Assembly: GCF_001897285.1 (NCBI RefSeq)
Contig: NZ_MKSM01000099.1
Location: forward strand, 49,078 to 113,077
Length of the DNA stretch: 64,000 nt
Direction of reading: 5' to 3'
Origin: Nitrobacter sp. 62-23
GTDB taxonomy: Bacteria > Pseudomonadota > Alphaproteobacteria > Rhizobiales > Xanthobacteraceae
Positions 27,505-35,985 of the stretch are shown here, piece after piece (the stretch's first letter is position 1; each line of letters starts with the position of its first letter). A program made the position numbers and the translations under genes. Under the pieces are notes generated by a model, which had not been told where the DNA came from, did no database searches, and saw nothing but the letters and a program-made list of their open reading frames with translations.

Positions 27505-27849
27505 TCGAACCTCCTCGGTAGGTTTCAACCTCAGATTCGCTCCGAAATCATAAGTTTACATGAACCCCGACGGCTGTCGATGGGGCAGAAAAGCACATCG
27601 ATCATATTTGCGGGATTCGGGAACGAACCGTAAGGGTGGGCCTGCGGGCGGCTTGCGTGGCGCGCGGGCAAGGACAATAATCCACCTGGAGCGGGATGAG
27701 GAAAAAGTAGTGTGTGCGGCTTCCCGACCGCATCCCGCTCCTCAAATATAGGAATCGATCGCGTTGATGATTTTTGGGTCGGCTCGATCCAAAATCATCG
27801 TGATCCGGCTGAAACCTCCAACTTTTCGCAACTCTTCACGATTTAACCC
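27505..27849. other. Intergenic region between divergent DUF465 genes
   Basis: This 345-base spacer must carry the promoters of both DUF465 genes. I see no conserved operator, terminator or RNA structure in it with confidence; short frames here are Arg/Pro-rich and not convincing. Confidence 0.5.
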
Positions 27850-28056
27850 ATGACCGACGAAGAAGAGCGCGAACTCGGAGCTGAGCTCGCCCGGCTGTAC
27901 CAGGAACACCGCGATCTCGACGCCGCCATCGATGCCCTGCATCAATCGCCCGCGCCCGATTTGCTGCGCCTGCAGCGGCTGAAGAAGCGCAAGCTGCAGT
28001 TGCGGGACCGCATCGCCTTCATCGAAGACCAGATCACGCCGGACATCATCGCCTGA
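27850..28056 (+). CDS. YdcH/DUF465 family protein (second)
   Basis: This 68-residue helical hairpin has the same layout as the gene at 27319: ELARLYQEHRDLDAAIDALH, a PAPDLLRLQRLKKRKLQL loop and helix, and a final DRIAFIEDQI. The LKKRKLQLRDRI ending is the family mark. It is preceded by about 345 bases without a gene and followed 36 bases later by the convergent end of a GGDEF gene. The family is often present in several copies in alphaproteobacteria; function unknown. Confidence 0.88.
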   Translation: MTDEEERELGAELARLYQEHRDLDAAIDALHQSPAPDLLRLQRLKKRKLQLRDRIAFIEDQITPDIIA

Positions 28057-28092
28057 AGACCGCGCTTGCCGTCTCGCCGATGCAACCGCTTC

Positions 28093-28767
28093 TCAACCGC
28101 CCCGCCGCTGCGCCTTGCGGACGTACATCGCGCAGTCGGCCTGCTCCAGCGCCGTGCCGGCGTCGGCATGCGACCCGAGAATGGCTACCCCGATCGACGC
28201 GCCGGTGGTAATCGCCCGCCCCCCGAACGTCAGTGCCAACCCGTCGATGGTCTCTTCCAGAGCCAACGCCTTGGCCCTGGCGTCGGTCTCGCTGAGATTC
28301 CACAACAGCAGCGCGAACTCGTCACCGCCAAGCCGCCCGATCAGGTCGGAGGATCGCACATGCAGCGACAGCGCCGCGACGACGGCCTTCAGCACCGCAT
28401 CTCCGGCCGCGTGACCGAACGCATCGTTGATTGGCTTCAGGCGATCGACGTCGAGCACGAACAGCGCCCCGTTCGCTTGATAGCGCCGGATATAGGCGAC
28501 CGAGCGGCGCAGCTCGCGCTCGAAGCCACGGCGATTGAGGACACCCAGAAGAAAGTCGGTATCCGCGGACGCCTCCAGATCCGCGATCCGCGCCTGCGCG
28601 GCCGCAAGCCGGGTTTTGAGGCGACGGATCGTGGCCCTGGCTTCGGTCGCGACATCACGTTGTGGCACCGTCGGGCGCTTTGGCGCGGGCGCGGCCGGCG
28701 CCGTCTTGCGGCGGCCCGCCTTGCGTTTCGCAGCGGTCGAAGCCGACGCCTTCGAGGTCTTTTTCAT
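28093..28767 (-). CDS. Diguanylate cyclase (GGDEF domain)
   Basis: This 224-residue protein starts at the ATG at 28767 (a GTG two codons upstream is possible). A Lys/Ala/Pro-rich N-terminal segment of about 40 residues (KKTSKASASTAAKRKAGRRK) precedes a short coiled coil (ATIRRLKTRLAAAQARIADL) and one GGDEF domain with an intact RLGGDEFALLL active loop and the start motif DTDFLLGVLNRRGFERELRR. It should make c-di-GMP from two GTP. No I-site RxxD was identified with confidence. The basic tail is unusual and could contact DNA, RNA or membranes, but that is inference. No sensory domain is present. Confidence 0.88.
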   Translation of the reverse strand: MKKTSKASASTAAKRKAGRRKTAPAAPAPKRPTVPQRDVATEARATIRRLKTRLAAAQARIADLEASADTDFLLGVLNRRGFERELRRSVAYIRRYQANGALFVLDVDRLKPINDAFGHAAGDAVLKAVVAALSLHVRSSDLIGRLGGDEFALLLWNLSETDARAKALALEETIDGLALTFGGRAITTGASIGVAILGSHADAGTALEQADCAMYVRKAQRRGG

Positions 28768-28895
28768 CGCCACAAGGCTTGCCGTCGTTCACCAAGACAG
28801 GATAGTTCAGTCCCCACCGCTTGCCCCGTCAAGGCACCCTCCTATAATCCGCACCATGTTTTTTTCCGGATTCCTGAAAGAAATAAAATAAATAA

Positions 28896-29384
28896 ATGAC
28901 CGCCGCCGTCGCCATTATCATGGGAAGCCAGTCGGACTGGGAAACCATGCGTCACGCTGCGGACACGCTGGCTGCGCTCGGCGTCGCGAGCGAGACGCGA
29001 ATCGTGTCCGCACACCGGACGCCAGAACGACTATACGCATTCGCCAGGGGCGCGAAGGCCGAGGGGTTCAAGGTCATCATCGCCGGCGCAGGCGGCGCCG
29101 CCCACCTGCCCGGCATGACGGCGTCGCTGACTGAACTGCCCGTGCTCGGCGTGCCCGTCGAATCCAAAACGCTGGCGGGGGTCGACTCGCTGTATTCGAT
29201 CGTGCAGATGCCGGCGGGAATTCCGGTGGGTACGCTTGCGATCGGCAAGGCCGGCGCCATCAATGCGGCGCTGCTGGCGGCGAGCGTGCTCGCGCTCGGC
29301 GACCCGGCGCTGGCCGGACGCCTCGCCGCATGGCGCAAGCAGCAGACCGATGCGGTCGGCGAGCGCCCGGAGGAATCGGCGTGA
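28896..29384 (+). CDS. purE: N5-carboxyaminoimidazole ribonucleotide mutase
   Basis: This 162-residue enzyme converts N5-CAIR to CAIR in purine biosynthesis. Active-site sequences are clear: [12 protein letters not shown] near the N terminus, [33 protein letters not shown] and [20 protein letters not shown]. Length is typical of class I PurE. Its stop codon overlaps the GTG start of purK by three bases (GTGA), so the pair is translationally coupled and makes the two consecutive enzymes of the AIR-to-CAIR step. Confidence 0.96.
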   Translation: MTAAVAIIMGSQSDWETMRHAADTLAALGVASETRIVSAHRTPERLYAFARGAKAEGFKVIIAGAGGAAHLPGMTASLTELPVLGVPVESKTLAGVDSLYSIVQMPAGIPVGTLAIGKAGAINAALLAASVLALGDPALAGRLAAWRKQQTDAVGERPEESA

Positions 29385-30487
29385 ACGCTTCTCGGCAGGT
29401 GACGCTCAAGCCGGGCGATACCATCGGCATTCTCGGCGGCGGGCAGCTCGGCCGGATGCTGGCGCTGGCTGCGGCGCGTCTCGGCCTCAAGTGCCAGGTG
29501 TTCTCGCCGGATCCGGACTCGCCGGCGTTCGACGTCGTGCAAAACGCCATCTGTGCCGAGTACGCCGACGTCGAGGCGCTGGAACTGTTCGCAGCCGACG
29601 TCGACGTCGTCACCTACGAGTTCGAGAATATCCCGGCCGCGACCGCGATGGTGCTGGCCGCGCGTCGGCCGGTGCTGCCCGATTATCACATTCTGGAGAC
29701 GGTTCAGGATCGACTGCTGGAGAAGAATTTCATCTCCGGACTGAATATCCGCACCGCGGCCTATGCCGACGTCACATCGCCGCAGGCGTTATGCGACGCG
29801 ATCGAAGCCATCGGACTGCCGGCGCTGATCAAGACTCGCCGCTTCGGCTATGACGGCAAGGGCCAGGCCATCATTCGCGACGGCGACGATCCCGGTCAGG
29901 CGTGGGACGACCTCGGTACCAGATCCGCAATCCTGGAAGCCTTCGTACCTTTCGAGCGCGAGATTTCCGTGATCGCGGCACGCGGCGCCGATGGCTGCGT
30001 CGAATGCTTCGACGTGACCGAAAACGAGCATCGCGACCACATCCTGAAATATTCGCGCGTGCCGGCCGCGATTTCCGATACGCTCGCCGTACAGGCGCGC
30101 GACATCGCGAAACAGATCGCGGATGCGCTCGATTATGTCGGCGTGCTGGCCGTCGAGATGTTCGTGGTGCCGGGTCCGGGCGGTCCGGCGCTGCTCGTCA
30201 ACGAAATCGCGCCGCGAGTCCACAACTCCGGGCACTGGACGCTAGATGGCGCTTCTGTCTCGCAATTCGAACAGCACATTCGCGCGATCGCCGGCTGGCC
30301 GCTTGGCAAGCCGGTCGGGCACGGCAGCGTCGTGATGACAAACCTGATCGGCGACGACATCCTCGACTACGGCCGATGGCTTGCCGCGCCCGGCGCCGCG
30401 GTGCACATCTACGGCAAGGGCGCACCGCGCCCCGGCCGCAAGATGGGCCACGTCACCGAGGTCAAGAATGGCGACGTCAAAACGTGA
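29381..30487 (+). CDS. purK: N5-carboxyaminoimidazole ribonucleotide synthase
   Basis: I chose the GTG at 29381: GGAGGA lies 7 bases upstream and it overlaps the purE stop. Upstream in-frame ATGs lie inside purE. The 368-residue ATP-grasp enzyme has the N-terminal [38 protein letters not shown], the [15 protein letters not shown] core strand and the ATP/Mg loop [16 protein letters not shown]. It carboxylates AIR to N5-CAIR using ATP and bicarbonate. The 3' end converges on aqpZ with five bases between the stops, leaving no room for a separate terminator. Confidence 0.96.
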   Translation: MNASRQVTLKPGDTIGILGGGQLGRMLALAAARLGLKCQVFSPDPDSPAFDVVQNAICAEYADVEALELFAADVDVVTYEFENIPAATAMVLAARRPVLPDYHILETVQDRLLEKNFISGLNIRTAAYADVTSPQALCDAIEAIGLPALIKTRRFGYDGKGQAIIRDGDDPGQAWDDLGTRSAILEAFVPFEREISVIAARGADGCVECFDVTENEHRDHILKYSRVPAAISDTLAVQARDIAKQIADALDYVGVLAVEMFVVPGPGGPALLVNEIAPRVHNSGHWTLDGASVSQFEQHIRAIAGWPLGKPVGHGSVVMTNLIGDDILDYGRWLAAPGAAVHIYGKGAPRPGRKMGHVTEVKNGDVKT

Positions 30488-30492
30488 GCCGC

Positions 30493-31206
30493 CTATTTTC
30501 CCGCCACAACACCTTCCGGTTCGCCGCTTAACCCGCGATAGACAACGCCGCCGATGACGCCACCGATCAGCGGCGCCACCCAGAACAGCCAGAGCTGCTC
30601 CAGCGCCCAGCCGCCGACGAACAGCGCGGGGCCGGTGCTGCGCGCGGGGTTCACCGAGGTGTTGGTAACGGGAATGCTGACCAGGTGGATCATCACCAGC
30701 GCGAGCCCGATCGCCAGCGGCGCGAAACCGGCTGGAGCCTTGCCATGGGTCGATCCCATGATGACGAACAGGAACATGGCCGTCATCGTCACCTCGGTGA
30801 TGAAGCCGGCCATGAGACTGTAGTGACCGGGCGAATGCTCGCCGAAGCCGTTGGATGCGAATCCCTTGGCGACATCGAAACCCGGAGCCCCGCTGGCGAT
30901 CACATAAAGCAGTGCGGCGGCGGCGATCGCGCCGATCACCTGCGCGATGATGTAGGGCAGCACCTGCCCGGCCGGAAACCGCCCGCCCGCGGTCAGCCCC
31001 ACAGTCACGGCCGGATTCAAGTGGCAGCCTGAAACATGCCCGATCGCATAGGCCATGGTGACGACGCTGAGGCCGAAAGTGAAGGCGACGCCCAGCAGCC
31101 CGATGCCGACCTGCGGGAAGGCCGCGGCGATGACCGCGCTTCCGCAGCCCATAAAGGTCAACCAGAACGTGCCGATCAATTCGGCCGCATATTTTCTGAA
31201 ATCCAT
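30493..31206 (-). CDS. aqpZ: Aquaporin Z
   Basis: The ATG at 31206 ([20 protein letters not shown]) fits the family; upstream codons are unrelated. The 237-residue protein has six membrane helices and both half-helix NPA boxes (NPA at about 64-66 and 186-188). The selectivity-filter residues match water-specific AqpZ: F44, H174 (MIHLVSIPV), T183 and R189 ([10 protein letters not shown]). It should be an inner-membrane water channel and not a glycerol facilitator. It is transcribed alone, convergent with purK. Confidence 0.95.
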   Translation of the reverse strand: MDFRKYAAELIGTFWLTFMGCGSAVIAAAFPQVGIGLLGVAFTFGLSVVTMAYAIGHVSGCHLNPAVTVGLTAGGRFPAGQVLPYIIAQVIGAIAAAALLYVIASGAPGFDVAKGFASNGFGEHSPGHYSLMAGFITEVTMTAMFLFVIMGSTHGKAPAGFAPLAIGLALVMIHLVSIPVTNTSVNPARSTGPALFVGGWALEQLWLFWVAPLIGGVIGGVVYRGLSGEPEGVVAGK

Positions 31207-31490
31207 GGCGCGTCTCCCATTATTGCAAAAACCAAATCGCAAGAACCAATCGCTCGGGATCAAGGACCATCAAAACCGCGTTGTGAAGCGCTTCTGAGCC
31301 GCAATTGTTGTCACTTTTGGGGAATTCCACCTGAAATTTCGGCGTGTTCCGCGAACCAAATCAGCGTCCGGCGGTGGACATTCCCGTTTTGATCTGTTAC
31401 ATCCGCGCCCTTGATGCTGAGGGCGTGGCCTTTGTCGGCCCTCCTGCTTCTGACCAAATCTCACTTCGTGCAATTGAAAGAGGATGCCGC

Positions 31491-31778
31491 GTGCAGGTTC
31501 TCGTTCGCGATAACAATGTCGATCAAGCCCTCAAGGCGCTGAAGAAGAAAATGCAGCGCGAGGGGATTTTCCGCGAGATGAAGCTCCGCGGCCATTACGA
31601 GAAGCCCTCCGAAAAGAAGGCACGCGAAAAGGCCGAAGCCGTCCGCCGCGCCCGCAAACTGGCGCGCAAGAAGCTGCAGCGCGAAGGTCTGCTACCGATG
31701 AAGCCGAAGCCGGTTTTTGGCGCCGGACCTGGAGCGGGCCGTGGCGGCCCGGGTGCCGGTCCGCGCGGACCGCGCTGA
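31491..31778 (+). CDS. rpsU: 30S ribosomal protein S21 with long basic tail
   Basis: The start is a GTG at 31491 with AGAGGA 8 bases upstream; the frame is open further upstream but lacks S21 sequence there. The 95-residue protein opens with the S21 core ([20 protein letters not shown], then [20 protein letters not shown]) and a Lys/Arg-rich helix. It ends in a Gly/Pro/Arg-rich extension ([19 protein letters not shown]) beyond the usual 70-residue length. Such tails are usual in this bacterial group. S21 acts in initiation on the 30S subunit. A strong intrinsic terminator follows. Confidence 0.93.
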   Translation: MQVLVRDNNVDQALKALKKKMQREGIFREMKLRGHYEKPSEKKAREKAEAVRRARKLARKKLQREGLLPMKPKPVFGAGPGAGRGGPGAGPRGPR

Positions 31779-31806
31779 GCGACTGCTTTCGACCGAGCTT
31801 GAATGA

Positions 31807-31838
31807 AACGCGGGGTATCGGCCCCGCGTTTTGTTTTT
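31807..31838 (+). terminator. Intrinsic terminator after rpsU
   Basis: The stem AACGCGGGG (31807-31815) pairs perfectly with CCCCGCGTT (31822-31830) around a 6-base loop, followed directly by TTGTTTTT. It is the clearest Rho-independent terminator in the window. Confidence 0.93.
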
Positions 31839-31848
31839 GATGGCGGCG

Positions 31849-32679
31849 CTATTGCGGCAGCACGGCCTCGACGACCGACTTCGCGGCCGAGAGCATGTCA
31901 TCGGCGACCGTGGCACGGGCGCCCGTCTGCGCGGCCGCATTGGCCTCAAGGTCGAGCGGCCTCGAGGCTTGTGGAATATCCGCAGGTGGAACCGGCAGCC
32001 GCGCCTGGTCGTCGGCGCGGCCGGAAGATAATCCCTCCCCGTTCCCCGTCGTCGAGGCTTCGACAGCAGGCACAGACACCTGGATCGGGGGCGGAAGCGG
32101 CTGCATCGCCGGCTGAGGTGCGGTGCGCGCGACCTCTAGCACCCGCGTTGAGGTGGATTCAGCCGTTTGGCGGTCGGAGTTCCGCTGCACTCGCGCGACC
32201 TCCGGTTGAGGGCGCACCCCCTCGACCCGCGGAGTCGCATCGTGCGCGCCGCGCAAGCGATCGATCGCGGCCCGCGCCAGATCGTTGGCGTCGCGATGAT
32301 CGTCCGGCGCCGACGCCGTCTGTGCCGGAGCAGACGGCACGGACGCTACCCTGGTAGCTTTCTCGCGCCGCGCCGTTCGATGTTTTTTGACGTCAGCCGG
32401 CGACCCCGCGGTTTCCGCCCGCTTCTCGTCCGGTCTTCCAGCAGCCGTCTCGGGCCGGACTTTCTCCGCCGTTACCTTCGCGATCGCGTTTTCGGAAATG
32501 CCCTTCGCCCCCGCCTCGGAATCGTTGTGGCCGGCTCTATCGGGAATCGCGGCGGACGCCGTTGGCGGAGCATCGGCGGGCCTGGCTATGTAATGGTTCA
32601 CGATATAGGCTGCCGTCACCGTCGCAAGCACGGACGGCAATACCTTCTCGACAAAGAATTTCGAAGCGCATTTCAGCAT
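31849..32679 (-). CDS. Hypothetical single-anchor protein, Ala/Pro-rich
   Basis: The 276-residue protein starts MLKCASKFFVEKVLPSVLAT at 32679, with one hydrophobic segment (about residues 12-28) that is either an anchor or an uncleaved signal. The rest is low-complexity and charged (RPDEKRAETAGSPADVKKHR, PPPIQVSVPAVEAS), with no recognised domain, so it is probably disordered in the periplasm. It ends in a short helix with DDMLSAAKSVVEAVLPQ. I cannot assign a function. It is a single gene between rpsU and the metal-rich protein gene. Confidence 0.65.
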   Translation of the reverse strand: MLKCASKFFVEKVLPSVLATVTAAYIVNHYIARPADAPPTASAAIPDRAGHNDSEAGAKGISENAIAKVTAEKVRPETAAGRPDEKRAETAGSPADVKKHRTARREKATRVASVPSAPAQTASAPDDHRDANDLARAAIDRLRGAHDATPRVEGVRPQPEVARVQRNSDRQTAESTSTRVLEVARTAPQPAMQPLPPPIQVSVPAVEASTTGNGEGLSSGRADDQARLPVPPADIPQASRPLDLEANAAAQTGARATVADDMLSAAKSVVEAVLPQ

Positions 32680-32803
32680 GACCGGCCTCTCCCGCGCTGT
32701 CTGATGCGGAAACTTTTGGGCCGATTGAGGGATCAATCGCGACGGATCGAAGGCAAGGCTGCGGTCCCCCTCACGTTTCGTATCTGCCGGAAGGCTTCCG
32801 TTG

Positions 32804-34321
32804 TCAGAGCAGCTTGATCCGGCCGAACACCATGAACCCTGTCAGGTCACGCCCATAGACCGGTTTCAGGTCGTCAGGCAGCAGGTAGCGGCTGACCAGC
32901 CCGCCAATGCCGAACTTGGCATGATCGGTGCGAATGAAATCGTAGACCCCGCCGGCCGAGACTTTGCCCACGCTGAAAATTCTCTCTTCGAAACCGGGAA
33001 TATGGTGGGTCAGTTCGTTTTCAGCGACCTGTTCCGCGCGCATGAACAGCGTCCAGTTGTTTTTCAGAATGACCGAACTCTCAAACAGATAGGCGTCCAG
33101 CGTTTCGCCGGGGTTCAGCATCTTGCGACCCCAAGCCGCCGTCGCGCTCCACAGATGCCCGTCGCCGAACGGCGTGGTGTAGATCGCCGAAGCCGTCAGG
33201 CGGTTTTCGTTGACCTCCGGCTCAAGCTGCTCCGGCGAATTCAGATGCCCGTAGGAGACCTGCACCGACAGTTCGCGCACCGGATTCCAGCTCACCCGGC
33301 CGGCAAAGCTGTCGAGCGCGGGCCGTTCGATGTCGTAGCGGTACTGGTCGGGCTCCCGCCCGCGGAAGGTGGACGCCTCGAACTTCCAGTTGTCGAGAAC
33401 AAGACCGGCCGTCACCACGCCGAACGTGATGTGCGTCGAATCGAGCCAATGGTGGCTGATCGGCGCCTCCGGATTGTCCATGCCGCTGAGGCGATGCATG
33501 AAGGCCGGCGGCCCGAGCGCGGGTTCACCCGGCAGGCCGCCATAGACGAAGACGCTCGAATTCGCGGTGATGTTATGGCTGTACGTCGCCGCCAGTTCCA
33601 TGAACAGATCATGCGGATGCTGGCGATCGACAAGATGCGACACGCCGTCGGCGGTCTCGCCACTTGCCAGCAGCAGCGGATAGCCGGACGCGCCCATCAG
33701 CGGCTCCGGAGACAGCATGGCGCGCATGCCGAAGGTGCCGTCTCCGAGCGGCCGCTGCGCCATGGTCATGAGCATACCGCTAACGAATGTCTTGTCGGCG
33801 CCGCGCGGGCCAGGCTGCCGGTCGTAATTCAGGTTGATGAAGCCGTGGGTCATCACGCTCCAGGCCTCGAACTGCTGATGCAGCCCTTCGTGCGGCGAGG
33901 TGTCCGGCTGCCAGCTCGTTCCCGACGCCTCGCGCGACATCATGTAGGGTCCGAGAAAGCCGGGCATTGAGCCGTGGCCGTCCGTTCCGTGCCCCGTATG
34001 GGCGGGACTCATCGCCTCATGATCCATGTGCGCGGTATCCATGTGCGCGACGGCCGGCGCCGGTGGCTTTCGTTTCGCCACCGCGTGTTTCCGCTGCGCG
34101 GGATGCCCCAGATGAGATTGATGGGATAGTCCGCCCGAGGCGGCATGCCCCATATGTTCGTGATCCCCATGCTCGCGAACCATGTGCTCGCGACCCGTGT
34201 GGTCGCGACCCGTGTGGCCGTGCTCCGGCGGCCTCTCCTGGCCCGCGGCAGCGGATGCCATGGTCCCCAGCGCGAATACGAGATAGCAGCGGACGCTGCG
34301 GCGCAGAGAACGTCGAGACAT
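32804..34321 (-). CDS. Putative outer-membrane protein with His/Met-rich N terminus
   Basis: The start at 34321 (MSRRSLRRSVRCYLVFALGT) gives a 505-residue protein with a signal peptide ending near ASAAAGQ. The next 100 residues are packed with His and Met in repeats such as GHTGRDHTGREHMVREHGDH and HMDTAHMDHEAMSPAHTGHG, which suggests Cu, Ni or Co binding. After GSMPGFLGPYMMSREASGTS the protein turns into alternating beta sequence with aromatic girdles (LWSATAAWGRKM, NNWTLFMRAEQV), ending GFMVFGRIKLL, consistent with a barrel. I know no named function. It lies 57 bases behind a Ca2+/H+ antiporter gene and may be in its operon. Confidence 0.65.
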   Translation of the reverse strand: MSRRSLRRSVRCYLVFALGTMASAAAGQERPPEHGHTGRDHTGREHMVREHGDHEHMGHAASGGLSHQSHLGHPAQRKHAVAKRKPPAPAVAHMDTAHMDHEAMSPAHTGHGTDGHGSMPGFLGPYMMSREASGTSWQPDTSPHEGLHQQFEAWSVMTHGFINLNYDRQPGPRGADKTFVSGMLMTMAQRPLGDGTFGMRAMLSPEPLMGASGYPLLLASGETADGVSHLVDRQHPHDLFMELAATYSHNITANSSVFVYGGLPGEPALGPPAFMHRLSGMDNPEAPISHHWLDSTHITFGVVTAGLVLDNWKFEASTFRGREPDQYRYDIERPALDSFAGRVSWNPVRELSVQVSYGHLNSPEQLEPEVNENRLTASAIYTTPFGDGHLWSATAAWGRKMLNPGETLDAYLFESSVILKNNWTLFMRAEQVAENELTHHIPGFEERIFSVGKVSAGGVYDFIRTDHAKFGIGGLVSRYLLPDDLKPVYGRDLTGFMVFGRIKLL

Positions 34322-34378
34322 CAGATCCTCAAAACCTCGCCTCAAGGCGAAGGCGACGGCGATTCCATTCCTGTCCGA

Positions 34379-35473
34379 CTATGGCACGAACACCATGAAG
34401 ATGTAGACCGCGAACACGACGATGTGGATCATTCCGAACAGGATGTTGGTCCGGCCGGTTCCGAACGTGAGCATGCTTAAAAGGAACGTCAGGCCCAACA
34501 GGATCATCTTCTGGCTACTGAGACCGAGTTCGAGCGGCTTGTCCATGACATAGGCGGCCACCGCGACGGCCGGAATCGTCAGGCCTATTGTGGCCAGCGA
34601 GGAGCCGAGCGCGAGATTGATGCTCTTCTGCAAATCGTTCTGCCGCGCGGCCGCGAGCGCCGCGACGCTTTCCGGCAAAAGCACCAGCAGCGCCAGCAAT
34701 ACGCCGGCAAGGGCTTCCGGCGCGCCGACCACCGCGATGCCCGCGTCGATCACCAGCGAGAACTTCTTCGCCAGCAGCACGACGGCGAGCAGCGAGATCA
34801 GCAGCAGGGCGACGCTCAGCGCCAGCAGCCGCTTCGAGGTCAGCCCCTCCCCACTATCGGCGCCGTGCCCGACAATGAAATAGTCGTGATGCAGGACCGT
34901 CTGCGTATACAGAAAGACGGCGTAGAGCATGATGGTGGCAACGCTGACGAATCCGAGCTGGAGCTGCGAATACAGCGGCCCGGGCGTCGTCAGGGTATAG
35001 TTCGGCAACACCAGCGTGATCGTCGCGAACACGATCAGCACGCTGAGATAGATGTTCACGCCCGCAGGGCGGAATTCCTGCTCGCGGTAACGAAGCCCGC
35101 CGGCCAGAATGCAGGTCCCGACCAGACCGTTGCAGACGATCATGACCACCGCGAACACGGTATCACGCGCCAGTTCCGGCACCGCCTTGTCGCCCAGCAT
35201 GATCGTCGCGATCAGGGAAACCTCGATGATCGTGACCGCGAGCGTCAGCAGCAGCGTTCCGTAAGGCTCGCCGATCCGCTCCGCGATGACCTCGGCGTGG
35301 TGCACGGCCGCGAAAACCGTGCCGAACAGGATCACCAGCAGCACGAGGGCGAACAGGATGCCGCCCGCCGAGGGGAAGAAGGTGACGCCGAGACCGGTCA
35401 CTGCGCCGTAAAACAACACGGCCAGGGCCGGAAAAACCCACGCCGAGCGAGGCATCGAACCATGCGCGCTCAT
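34379..35473 (-). CDS. chaA: Ca2+/H+ antiporter, ChaA-like (CaCA family)
   Basis: This 364-residue protein has about eleven hydrophobic segments. The two alpha-repeats of the CaCA exchangers are visible: GEPYGTLLLTLAVTIIEVSL in the first half, and LLPESVAALAAARQNDLQKS with INLALGSSLATIGLTIP in the second. The acidic residues of these repeats bind cations. ChaA of E. coli exports Ca2+ or Na+ in exchange for protons; ion preference here is not readable. The start is 11 bases after the DUF3606 stop, so the gene belongs to a minus-strand run from the transhydrogenase. Confidence 0.9.
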   Translation of the reverse strand: MSAHGSMPRSAWVFPALAVLFYGAVTGLGVTFFPSAGGILFALVLLVILFGTVFAAVHHAEVIAERIGEPYGTLLLTLAVTIIEVSLIATIMLGDKAVPELARDTVFAVVMIVCNGLVGTCILAGGLRYREQEFRPAGVNIYLSVLIVFATITLVLPNYTLTTPGPLYSQLQLGFVSVATIMLYAVFLYTQTVLHHDYFIVGHGADSGEGLTSKRLLALSVALLLISLLAVVLLAKKFSLVIDAGIAVVGAPEALAGVLLALLVLLPESVAALAAARQNDLQKSINLALGSSLATIGLTIPAVAVAAYVMDKPLELGLSSQKMILLGLTFLLSMLTFGTGRTNILFGMIHIVVFAVYIFMVFVP

Positions 35474-35484
35474 AGGTGGCGGGC

Positions 35485-35955
35485 CTATGCGGCGCGCTTG
35501 CGAACGCCCTTTTTCGCCTTTCTGGTCGTCCCGGCCTTTTTGGGAGCTGTCTTCTTCTTCACGGCCTTCTTCTTAACAGCCGCGCTCTTCTTGACCGCGG
35601 TTTTCTTTTTGGCGGCCTTTCCGGGAGAGAGGTAAAGGCCGACCTTCTTCGAGGAATGCCCAACCGCCTTCACAGCGGCGCGAAGCCTTGCGGGCGTCAC
35701 CTTGAACTTCTTCGACCAGTAGCTGACTTCGTAAGGCTGGCTCAGCGCAATCAGGCGCCGGTCACTGGCCTTGTGTGTCTGCAGCTTGATGTAGGCCTCG
35801 ACCTTTTTGGCCGAGCGGCCCGCCGCCTTGACAGCGGCCTTCAGTTTCAACGGAGTGACTTTGAACTTCTTGGCCCAGTAGCGAACCTCATAGGCCTCAC
35901 TCAACGAAATCAGGCGGCGATCACCACCCCCGCGCTTCGCCTTGTTGTCCGCCAT
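35485..35955 (-). CDS. Duplicated DUF3606-like protein with histone-H1-like tail
   Basis: This 156-residue protein has two copies of a segment of about 47 residues: DRRLISLSEAYEVRYWAKKF (about 12-31) continuing to AAVKAAGRSAKKVEAYI, then DRRLIALSQPYEVSYWSKKF (about 65-84) continuing to AAVKAVGHSSKKVGLYL. These resemble DUF3606. The remaining 45 residues are almost only Lys, Ala, Val and Thr (KKKTAVKKSAAVKKKAVKKK), like bacterial histone-H1 proteins. Nucleic-acid binding is a fair inference. It lies 30 bases after pntB and 11 before chaA, on the same strand. The duplication plus tail is an odd fusion. Confidence 0.82.
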   Translation of the reverse strand: MADNKAKRGGGDRRLISLSEAYEVRYWAKKFKVTPLKLKAAVKAAGRSAKKVEAYIKLQTHKASDRRLIALSQPYEVSYWSKKFKVTPARLRAAVKAVGHSSKKVGLYLSPGKAAKKKTAVKKSAAVKKKAVKKKTAPKKAGTTRKAKKGVRKRAA

Positions 35956-35985
35956 GTCGGCCTCCCGCTGTTGAACTCCACCGTA

